Shown: in pieces, positions 30,998 to 36,713 of the stretch
Layout: each line of letters begins with the position of its first letter
Numbering within the stretch: position 1 is the stretch's first letter
DNA from: UMGS1474 sp050946775
GTDB lineage: Bacteria > Bacillota > Clostridia > Oscillospirales > Acutalibacteraceae
Length of the DNA stretch: 36,713 nt
Direction of reading: 5' to 3'
Assembly: GCA_050946775.1 (NCBI GenBank)
Contig: JBMNVL010000004.1
Location: 1-36,713 of the forward strand
Program-made: the position numbers and the translations under genes
Notes under the pieces: generated by a model
Told to the model about the DNA's origin: nothing
The model's input: only the letters and a program-made list of their open reading frames with translations
Databases searched by the model: none

Positions 30998-32294
30998 ACT
31001 CTCCGCCGACCACCTTATCCAGCAGTCTTGCGGAAGTACGCTTCGCTTCCCTTGTAGCGTGAGCGTAAATATTCATTGTGGTACTGACATCGGCATGTCC
31101 GAGAAGCTCCTGCACATCCTTCGGCGCTGCCCCGTTTGAGAGCAGATTGCTCGTGAATGTGTGACGAAGTTGGTGGAAATGAAAGCCCTCCAAGCCCTCG
31201 ACCTTTCTGCTTGCCGTCCTGCACATAATCCCTACCGTACTCGGTGATTCGTATGCGCCGTCAGGTCTGAGGCAGACAAAGGATATTTCCTTGTACCCCT
31301 CTGGGATTTCATCTGTCCTCGGCAGGCTGTAAACCTCGTAGTAAGTACGGTCTTTTTCCTTCACCTCGGTGTAGTAGTTGAGGTGGTAAAGCCCGCCATA
31401 CTGGAGGCGGTTTTTGTGCTGTTCGGTTTTCGCCGCTTTGAGGATCGCCGCCAGCGTGTCGCAGAAGTCCACGGTACGGACTTTCTTCCGTTTGGTCGCT
31501 CCTATCTCGGTTTTATGCCTTGCCCCGTTGTAGCGCATACTGCGGCGCACCGTAAGGTACTGCTTGTCAAGGTTGACATCCTGCCAAGTCAAGCCGCAGA
31601 CTTCGCCGATGCGAAGCCCCGTGTAGTAGGCAATCTGAATGGGCAGTAAAGCGGGGTTATCTTTCTTTTTCAGAAATTCCTCCAGCTTCAGATATTGCTC
31701 ATGGCTGAGCGTGGGTGTGGAATCGGTATTGCCGTCCTCGTCCGAAAACAGGTCATAGTCCTCTTTTTTGCCCCGCCATACCACATACTGCATCGGGTTG
31801 AAGGTAATCAGCCGTTTGGGGAATACCGCAAAGTGGAACGCTCCTTGCAGGACTGCCGAGAACAAACGCAGATACCCTTTGCTAAGTGCCTTTGCCGTTG
31901 TACCGTCGGGATTTGTCCCGCCGAAGCTGAGAAAATCCATATACGCCTGCAAATGGTCGGCGGTGACGGTTTTCAGCTTTCGGCTGCCGATAGGGTGCTG
32001 CTTGATACGGTTTACCGTACCCTGATATGCCATTACCGTACCGTTGCTGAGACTGCCGGGCTTTAGTTCTTCCTCCACCCACATATCCAGCAGCATTCCC
32101 ACCGTGGCGTTTTCAGACTTTGCAACGAATTTCTTTTCCTCGTAGTCCTCCATCGCCTTGCGGAGCAGGGCTTCCGTTTCGGATTTGCTTTCTGTTCCCA
32201 CGAATTCACGCTGTACCAGATTGCCGCTTTCATCTTCGATATAGAAGCGGTAGTACCACTTTTTGCCTTTCTTTCTTACAGAACCTTTTGCCAT
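30996..32294 (-). CDS. int: Tyrosine-type integrase
   Basis: Catalyses integration and, with Xis, excision of the element. The start is ATG 32294 (MAKGSVRKKG), 9 bases after AAAGGAG; the longer ATG at 32366 has no such site. The 432-residue protein has an N-terminal arm-binding domain (WYYRFYIEDESGNLVQREFV) and a SAM-like core-binding domain at ~65-150 (VGMLLDMWVEEELKPGSLSN). The catalytic domain shows Arg in YYTGLRIGEVCGLTW, HQLRHTF, LGHADVSTTM and the nucleophile Tyr in MNIYAHAT. It resembles the Tn916-like integrases of Bacillota elements. The gene points toward the tRNA, away from xis and the relaxase. Confidence 0.95.
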   Translation of the reverse strand: MAKGSVRKKGKKWYYRFYIEDESGNLVQREFVGTESKSETEALLRKAMEDYEEKKFVAKSENATVGMLLDMWVEEELKPGSLSNGTVMAYQGTVNRIKQHPIGSRKLKTVTADHLQAYMDFLSFGGTNPDGTTAKALSKGYLRLFSAVLQGAFHFAVFPKRLITFNPMQYVVWRGKKEDYDLFSDEDGNTDSTPTLSHEQYLKLEEFLKKKDNPALLPIQIAYYTGLRIGEVCGLTWQDVNLDKQYLTVRRSMRYNGARHKTEIGATKRKKVRTVDFCDTLAAILKAAKTEQHKNRLQYGGLYHLNYYTEVKEKDRTYYEVYSLPRTDEIPEGYKEISFVCLRPDGAYESPSTVGIMCRTASRKVEGLEGFHFHQLRHTFTSNLLSNGAAPKDVQELLGHADVSTTMNIYAHATREAKRTSARLLDKVVGGE

Positions 32295-32401
32295 AGATAA
32301 AAACTCCTTTCTATCCGTGGCAATCGGGACTGTGACATATGGTGTGCGTAAAGTAAAGAATGTCACTTTTGCCGGTTGGTTTCAATCGGCATATTTTTTT
32401 G

Positions 32402-33067
32402 TCAAGGTGCCACGGAATTTTCTTTTTCGGCAAGCCTGTTTTCGGCTTCCGTCACTATCCCGAAGAGGTCGCCCATAGATACTTTGGTGCGTCCCTCATC
32501 GTAGATATGTAAAATTCCGTCTAAAAAACGCTTCATATCTTCGATAGGTATTTCCATTTCTTTGCGGTAGACCCGTTCTTCGATTGCGCCCACCTCAATC
32601 GCATACCGCATAATCGACTGCTTCAAGCCCTCGTCCTCCGCCACACGGTCAACCTCCGCCATAGCGTTGGCAAAGTAGTGGCACAGCACCGAGTACAGGT
32701 CAATCATCTTGCCGAGGAAGGTGGTAAGAAGCTGCTGGTGCGGCTCTCCGCTGACCGTGGAGGAAACCGTATCAAGGTACTTTTTGATATGCTCCTCAAT
32801 GTCCTTTTGGCAGAGCGTGCGGGCATCATATTCCTTTTCCTCGGAAAGCCCTGTCAGCCATTCGGGAGTGGTAAGCAGCGCATCGGCAAGACCGTTGATA
32901 ATCATAGTACGCTTCGGGTCAACGCCGTCTGCTTCATACCGCTGAATGGTGGATTTGTTTACGCCGATACGCTTTCCAAGCTCAGGCATGGTAAGGTTTA
33001 GTTCTGTTCGGCGCTCTTTTACCCGTTCACCGACTTGTTTTGCGGTGAATTCAATTTCTTTTTTCAA
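32402..33067 (-). CDS. XRE-family transcriptional regulator of the element
   Basis: TTG 33067 is chosen because AGGAGGT sits 8 bases upstream; the longer ATG at 33106 lies upstream of that site. The 221-residue protein has a Cro/CI helix-turn-helix near the N-terminus (GERVKERRTELNLTMPELGK, RIGVNKSTIQRYEADG). A long, mostly helical C-terminal part follows (EEHIKKYLDTVSSTV and later MRYAIEVGAIEERVY) that may mediate oligomerisation. It is divergent from xis across a 182-base region with TTGCAA repeats overlapping both promoters, which suggests it represses xis/mob and itself. 32295-32401 holds GTGACAT/ATGTCAC inverted arms and a small hairpin. Confidence 0.85.
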   Translation of the reverse strand: MKKEIEFTAKQVGERVKERRTELNLTMPELGKRIGVNKSTIQRYEADGVDPKRTMIINGLADALLTTPEWLTGLSEEKEYDARTLCQKDIEEHIKKYLDTVSSTVSGEPHQQLLTTFLGKMIDLYSVLCHYFANAMAEVDRVAEDEGLKQSIMRYAIEVGAIEERVYRKEMEIPIEDMKRFLDGILHIYDEGRTKVSMGDLFGIVTEAENRLAEKENSVAP

Positions 33068-33091
33068 GGTTTCCACCTCCTGACGAGTATC

Positions 33092-33120
33092 ATTATAGCA
33101 CATCAAAATGCAGATTGCAA
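33092..33120 (-). promoter_or_regulatory. Promoter of the XRE regulator gene
   Basis: On the minus strand TTGCAA (33120-33115), a 17-base spacer, TATAAT (33097-33092). The -35 box is itself one of the TTGCAA motifs. Confidence 0.78.
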
Positions 33121-33226
33121 CCCTGAAACGGGATAAATATTAAAAAAAATTCCTAAACAGTTGCAAAACAGGTTGACACGAGATTGCAAAATAAGTATAA
33201 TTAGGATTGTACAGTTGCAAAACAAG
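33115..33226. promoter_or_regulatory. TTGCAA-repeat operator region between the XRE and xis genes
   Basis: TTGCAA occurs at 33115, 33161, 33184 and 33215. Three copies extend to TTGCAAAA-C/T-A-A/G-G (33161-33172, 33184-33195, 33215-33226). One lies in the spacer of the xis promoter and one just after its -10. A further TTGCAAAA lies at 33653, before the relaxase gene. Binding by the XRE protein is inferred. Confidence 0.65.
33173..33201 (+). promoter_or_regulatory. Promoter of xis and the relaxase gene
   Basis: TTGACA (33173-33178), a 17-base spacer, TATAAT (33196-33201): both boxes are consensus, with an operator-like repeat between them. Confidence 0.85.
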
Positions 33227-33249
33227 TATTTCAAAAGGAGGATGAGATA

Positions 33250-33465
33250 ATGAACGCAGTTAAAATAGGTATGACCATCGAGGAAGCCGCCGAATGTACG
33301 GGTATCGGCAGGAACACCATGCGGAAATTGGTGGACTGGGGCAAGCTGCCTGTCTTAAAGGTAGGGCGCAAGACCATTATCCGAAGGGACACGCTGGAGC
33401 GTTTTATGACGGTCAATCAAGGCAGAAATCTTCTCAATCAGAATGATGTCCGCCGAGTAGATTGA
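33250..33465 (+). CDS. xis: Excisionase-like small MerR-type HTH protein
   Basis: ATG 33250 is 8 bases after AAAGGAGG. The 71-residue protein is one winged-helix DNA-binding unit of the excisionase/HTH_17 type: MTIEEAAECTGIGRNTMRKL, then GKLPVLKVGRKTIIRRDTLE. Such proteins bend DNA at att sites and switch the integrase to excision. Location between the XRE gene and the relaxase, under a repressible promoter, fits that role. Confidence 0.82.
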   Translation: MNAVKIGMTIEEAAECTGIGRNTMRKLVDWGKLPVLKVGRKTIIRRDTLERFMTVNQGRNLLNQNDVRRVD

Positions 33466-33493
33466 CCGTTCTTAAAGCCCTCGGCGTTTGAGA

Positions 33494-33660
33494 GCGAAAT
33501 ACACCCCTCGCACAAATCTGTCGATTTGTACTCAGGGTATTTCGCCCCTGCGGGGAGCTACCGTATCAACGCTTGCAGGAAATCCCTGCCGCTTTTGATA
33601 CGGCGCTGTTCCGTCAGCAAAGCCGCCGAAACAGCAGCAACCGTCAAGACGGTTGCAAAA
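33494..33660 (+). other. Structured region between xis and the relaxase; candidate oriT
   Basis: Three strong hairpins: GCGAAATAC/GTATTTCGC (33494-33545) with inner ACAAATC/GATTTGT; CCGTATCAA/TTGATACGG (33561-33603) with inner GCAGG/CCTGC; and GCAACCGTC/GACGGTTGC (33637-33656). No ORF lies here. Relaxase genes often sit just downstream of their transfer origin, which is structured DNA of this size. No known nic sequence was recognised. Confidence 0.45.
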
Positions 33661-33693
33661 TGAGAACGGTATATTTTAAAGAAAGGTTGGATT

Positions 33694-35106
33694 ATGGCAA
33701 GACACAGCTTCATACAGATGTCGAAGCTGCCTAATGTCAAAGGACGAATATCGTATATCACCAGCCACGCAAGACAGGAAAATCTGTACGCCACTTACCG
33801 CACCGCCGACAATGCCTTTTGGAATAATCTCGCAAGGGAGAGCCGGCAGGAGTTCCAGCGCAGCGGCGCAGAGGGGAAATGTATTGAGGCAAGGGAGCTG
33901 ATTATCGCCCTGCCCGAAGTTTACACGCAGTACGAGCCGCAGCAGGTGCTTGAGGATTTTACAGATGAGTTCCGCAGGCGGTACGGCGTGGAATGTGTGT
34001 CGGCATTGCACCACAATAAGCGCAAGACCAATTACCACATTCATCTGATTTTCAGCGAAAGGAAGCTGCTTCCTGAGCCTGATGTGAAGATTGCCACAAG
34101 AAGCGTATTCTTTGACGAAACAGGCAAGCGGGTACGCACCAAGAAGGAAATCACAGGTGAGGACGGGCAGATAAGAAAAGGCTGTACCATTATCAAAAAG
34201 GGAGAGGTTTACGAAAGCCATCTGTTCACCGTAAAGGATGACCGCTTCAAGAGAGAGCCTTTTCTTCGGGAGGTAAAAGAGGATTATACAAACCTTATCA
34301 ATCTCCATATTGAAAACCCTGAACAGCACCTGAAGGTATTTGACAAAAACAGCGTGTACCTGCCGACAAAGAAAATAGGCAAGAACAATCCCAAAGCCGA
34401 AGAGATTGCAGCCGACAACGCTACAAGGCAGGAATGGAACAGGACAGCGGACATGGCACTTGTATCGGGGATTGAGGAGGCTAAAATACTGGAAATCAAA
34501 CAAACCGAGATACACGACAAGGTTAGCCAATCCATTAAAAGCGAGGGCTGGCTGCCGAATCTGTTCCGCCGTATCGTGAACAAGGCGAAGGACATTTTAC
34601 AAAACCTTATCCGTGAATACGGGATACCGCCGAAGCCCACGCTGGATATTGATATGACAGAGTTCTGCACCATGCGGAATCTAATGATACGGGTGCAGGA
34701 TGAGGCAAGAGGGATTAGGAATTTGCAGGACAACATTCTGCCCAAGCTGAAAACACAGCTTGCAGAAACAACAGGGATTTTCAAGGGCAAGGAGCGCAAA
34801 GCCCTTACCGAGCAGATACAGCAGACGAAGCAAGAAATTGACCGCAGGCTGGATAAGCTCCCCGATATTCTCAGGGAGGACGGTTATCCCGATGTGCAGG
34901 CATTCATGGCGACCTATCGGGAGGCGGAAGCCGTTGTGGAACAATACAACCGTGACCTTGCCGAATGGGAGCGTCAGGTGAAACAAAAGAGCAGACCGCC
35001 AAGACCGCCCGAAAAGGAGAGCGTCCGAAACAGGCTCAGACAGTTGCAGGAGCAGGGCAGACAGCAAAAGCCACGAAAGAAATCCTTTGACAGAGGCAGC
35101 CGATAG
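33694..35106 (+). CDS. mobL: Mobilization relaxase, MobA/MobL family
   Basis: Nicks the transfer origin and pilots single-stranded DNA during conjugative mobilization. ATG 33694 follows AAAGG. The 470-residue protein begins with a basic N-terminus and a candidate catalytic Tyr in GRISYITSHARQ. The relaxase metal site is visible as HHNKRKTNYHIHLIFSERK (His-x-His). A middle region carries VFDKNSVYLPTKKIGK, and the last ~170 residues form a Lys/Glu/Gln-rich coiled coil ending in a basic tail (PRKKSFDRGSR). The pattern matches MobL-like relaxases of Bacillota mobilizable elements. There is no coupling protein gene in view. Confidence 0.88.
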   Translation: MARHSFIQMSKLPNVKGRISYITSHARQENLYATYRTADNAFWNNLARESRQEFQRSGAEGKCIEARELIIALPEVYTQYEPQQVLEDFTDEFRRRYGVECVSALHHNKRKTNYHIHLIFSERKLLPEPDVKIATRSVFFDETGKRVRTKKEITGEDGQIRKGCTIIKKGEVYESHLFTVKDDRFKREPFLREVKEDYTNLINLHIENPEQHLKVFDKNSVYLPTKKIGKNNPKAEEIAADNATRQEWNRTADMALVSGIEEAKILEIKQTEIHDKVSQSIKSEGWLPNLFRRIVNKAKDILQNLIREYGIPPKPTLDIDMTEFCTMRNLMIRVQDEARGIRNLQDNILPKLKTQLAETTGIFKGKERKALTEQIQQTKQEIDRRLDKLPDILREDGYPDVQAFMATYREAEAVVEQYNRDLAEWERQVKQKSRPPRPPEKESVRNRLRQLQEQGRQQKPRKKSFDRGSR

Positions 35107-35112
35107 GCGAAG

Positions 35113-35148
35113 AAAAACCGCCGCTATGGTTTTACCCATACACGGCGG
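35113..35148 (-). terminator. Terminator of the minus-strand cargo genes
   Basis: CCGCCG (35118-35123) and TATGG (35125-35129) pair with CCATA (35136-35140) and CGGCGG (35143-35148). Read on the minus strand, the stem is followed by a T run (35117-35113). It lies between the relaxase gene and the convergent cargo genes. Confidence 0.75.
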
Positions 35149-35162
35149 CATACATATAGAGA

Positions 35163-35339
35163 TTAGTTTTCCTGTTTCTTTATAACGGTTACTTTCAAGT
35201 TCTCTGCTTCTATCAGCGTTTCCTGCTTGCACTTCGGGCAGTAGAGAGGATAGTTTTTCAAGACCGTATCATATCTTGTTCTGTCACGGGTTTTGTTGCC
35301 ACAAACAGGACATAATATCCATTCGGCTTGTTTCTGCAT
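35163..35339 (-). CDS. Cysteine-rich KTR-type zinc-ribbon protein
   Basis: A 58-residue protein, starting MQKQAEWILCPVCGNKTRDR. It has two Cys pairs, CPVC at 10-13 and CPKC at 34-37, forming a zinc ribbon. The NKTR motif after the first pair identifies the Cys-rich KTR family, small proteins often found on Bacillota conjugative and mobilizable elements. Function is unknown; DNA or RNA binding is possible. The start at 35339 follows AAGGA in the minus direction. It lies directly downstream of the lipoprotein gene, probably in the same transcript. Confidence 0.8.
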   Translation of the reverse strand: MQKQAEWILCPVCGNKTRDRTRYDTVLKNYPLYCPKCKQETLIEAENLKVTVIKKQEN

Positions 35340-35353
35340 ACACTCACCAATCC

Positions 35354-35824
35354 TTACGGTATTTCGTCAATTAACGTTACCGTCCATTTTCCATCTAACT
35401 GTTCAATATCCCAACGTGAATATGCTTCTCCGTTACCAGAAATGAGAGTATCATCCTTATCGTAATAATCGGCTGAATATTTCACCCAGATATATCCCTT
35501 CCCATTTTCCTGTTTGGTGGTTACAAGTTCTATCGAAACATCTGCCCGAACCGCCTTATCATCAAAGAAATAGTATCTTTCTAACGCACCGCAGTCCTCT
35601 TTATTCGTACCGTCTCCTGACCCGCAGTAAGACATAATATCCTTTGCTTCTGCTATGAGGTCATTTGCGACCTTTAGCTGTGTTTCATCGGTACACTCGA
35701 TTTCCATTTCATCGACCTTTTCCTGACCATAATGCTTCACAAGTGTCGAAACGCCTTTACCGCCGCAGGCGGAGAGACTGATTACCATCGTCAAGAATAG
35801 AATAGCACATAAGAATTTTTTCAT
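35354..35824 (-). CDS. Small lipoprotein of unknown function
   Basis: ATG 35824 follows GGAGG by 6 bases. The 156-residue product has a lipoprotein signal with lipobox LSAC (Cys20). The exported part is acidic and hydrophilic, with two Cys near the middle (MSYCGSGDGTNKEDCGALE) that could form a disulfide. A beta-rich C-terminal half follows (ISGNGEAYSRWDIEQLDGKW), resembling small NTF2-like or DUF4878-type lipoproteins, though no family is certain. The start overlaps the stop of the upstream membrane-protein gene by 4 bases (ATGA), so the two are translationally coupled and may act together at the membrane. Confidence 0.75.
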   Translation of the reverse strand: MKKFLCAILFLTMVISLSACGGKGVSTLVKHYGQEKVDEMEIECTDETQLKVANDLIAEAKDIMSYCGSGDGTNKEDCGALERYYFFDDKAVRADVSIELVTTKQENGKGYIWVKYSADYYDKDDTLISGNGEAYSRWDIEQLDGKWTVTLIDEIP

Positions 35825-36713
35825 AGTTGACCTCCGTTTTTAGCAGCGTTACGCTTGCTTTTTAATTTAATCCAATCCTTTGCAATGCTCTCATTGCGGT
35901 TTACTGATAGGATAATTCCAACAAGTGCCATATCGTAAATAATGAACATTCCTCCTGTTACAACGAAGGGGACGCACATAAAGAAGTTCGGAAGAACCCC
36001 AATGTCGGATAAGGCAGTGAAAACAATTCGTAAAATATAAATCAACAGCACGGTATTGGTTAGAAGTTTGCCAACCTCTGTATCCTGCTTTTTTGAAGTC
36101 CTGTAAAGGATAGCAAACAATATCCCGAATACAAACAGCAAAAATACAAGTGAAAATTTTCCGTATTCGTACAGGAGCAGGGTGATTGGGTGGTCATAGA
36201 AGTAGCTCATTACCTTCACATCAACAGGCATTCCGCTTTTTCCAATTAACTCCGCTTCACGAAACACCGAAAAGAAATCGAGCTGTTGTAAATATCCTGT
36301 ATTTTCCTGCAAGCGAAAAAGATGATAAAAGCGGCTTAACAGGTACACTCCGATAATAAGAAAAATCAGCATACAAGCCACACCGAAGATATTAACACGA
36401 TTCCATTTCAGCCATTTTAATTTTAACCCGCAGCAAAAGATGAATAGCTCGCAAGCCAACAGCAACACAAAAACTGGAAACGCTTGATTTATTAACGCTA
36501 AAGTCAGCGGAAAAATAGCATATAGCCAGTAATGTATGATTTTTGTCTCGCTTTCACTGTTCTTTTCATAAAACAGGATTCCGACCAAAACAATCGGATA
36601 GCATAGCAGCAGGTAGAACAGAAAACCGTATCCAAGCGGTGCAAATCCGTTCCATAATTCATAGAGTAGCCCGAAGATTGCCGCCAGTGAGAGCAGTCCG
36701 TATAACGCTCTTG
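35821..36713 (-). CDS. SEDS-like (FtsW/RodA/SpoVE) membrane protein, 5' end outside window
   Basis: The frame is open to the right edge (reading RALYGLLSLAAIFGLLYELW at the edge), so the N-terminus is missing. At least 296 residues with about eight hydrophobic segments are visible. The C-terminal order matches SEDS proteins: a loop, then LLTNTVLLIYILRIVFTAL, then SDIGVLPNFFMCVPFVVTGG, where FtsW/RodA have G-LP-x4-PF-x-S-x-GG. A last helix ending LVGIILSVNRNE follows. SEDS proteins polymerise peptidoglycan glycan strands. The match is remote and the loop is altered, so enzymatic activity is uncertain. It is coupled to the lipoprotein gene. Cell-wall modification as element cargo is one idea. 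Confidence 0.6.
   Translation of the reverse strand, partial: RALYGLLSLAAIFGLLYELWNGFAPLGYGFLFYLLLCYPIVLVGILFYEKNSESETKIIHYWLYAIFPLTLALINQAFPVFVLLLACELFIFCCGLKLKWLKWNRVNIFGVACMLIFLIIGVYLLSRFYHLFRLQENTGYLQQLDFFSVFREAELIGKSGMPVDVKVMSYFYDHPITLLLYEYGKFSLVFLLFVFGILFAILYRTSKKQDTEVGKLLTNTVLLIYILRIVFTALSDIGVLPNFFMCVPFVVTGGMFIIYDMALVGIILSVNRNESIAKDWIKLKSKRNAAKNGGQL

Larger units (their letters stand above)
30104..36713. mobile_element. Integrative mobilizable element (left part; runs past window)
   Basis: Downstream of the tRNA the base composition falls from strongly GC-rich to near 45-50% GC. The genes are those of a mobilizable integrative element: tyrosine integrase, XRE regulator, excisionase-like protein, MobL-type relaxase, plus cargo. 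No type IV secretion genes are visible, so transfer would need a helper. The left end may be at the tRNA-Arg 3' end, or closer to the integrase. The right end is outside, and no second att copy can be seen, so the given left boundary is approximate. Confidence 0.75.

Noticed and set aside
32332..32366. GTGACAT/ATGTCAC inverted arms upstream of the integrase as the attachment site
   Set aside because: They lie between the integrase and regulator genes, inside the element, so they are more likely a regulator site. No second copy was found at an element edge.

Overview
The window looks like the chromosome of a high-GC member of the Clostridia (Bacillota), most likely of the Oscillospirales type. 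This is inferred from strong Shine-Dalgarno sites, Gram-positive lipoprotein signals, the gene order SRP RNA-dnaX-ebfC-recR known from Bacillota, ECF and Opp transporters, and dense palindromic intergenic repeats. No taxonomic search was possible.

Layout. 1-3.7 kb: the end of a Cu(I) P-type ATPase with a C-terminal copper-chaperone-like domain, then a lipoprotein with a rhodanese domain. 4.0-4.4 kb: an ASCH-domain gene on the minus strand. 4.6-12.7 kb: a five-gene oligopeptide-type ABC transporter operon (oppA-B-C-D-F order) in which four of five subunits have unusual architecture. The binding protein looks circularly permuted, the first permease has a large extra domain, one ATPase has a coiled-coil-like insert of about 230 residues, and the other ATPase ends in two membrane helices. 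12.7-13.4 kb: nested repeats. 13.4-14.6 kb: a membrane-anchored ApbE-like protein. 14.7-18.6 kb: a HAD phosphatase and a GH38 alpha-mannosidase-like protein that lacks the expected catalytic aspartate. 18.8-20.9 kb: a NatAB-type ABC exporter whose permease is frameshifted. 21.0-24.1 kb: murI, a DUF1934-like gene and argS. 24.2-28.0 kb: SRP RNA, dnaX, ebfC, recR, three 136-bp tandem repeats, smpB. 28.2-30.0 kb: an ECF transporter S component divergent from a truncated MocR/PdxR-type regulator. 30.03 kb: tRNA-Arg(CCU).

From just after the tRNA the DNA becomes clearly more AT-rich and holds a mobilizable integrative element that runs off the right edge: a small HExxH protein, tyrosine integrase, XRE regulator, excisionase-like protein, MobL-type relaxase, Cys-rich KTR protein, lipoprotein and a SEDS-like (FtsW/RodA) membrane protein. 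The regulator and xis genes diverge from a region with repeated TTGCAA motifs that overlap both promoters. Three strong hairpins between xis and the relaxase are a candidate oriT.

The strongest candidates for something undescribed are the remodelled Opp transporter, the GH38 paralogue with a substituted active site, the fully overlapping divergent promoters of the ECF/MocR pair, and the mirror-symmetric hairpin array next to the tRNA. Starts were chosen by Shine-Dalgarno spacing, and several are downstream of the longest possible start.
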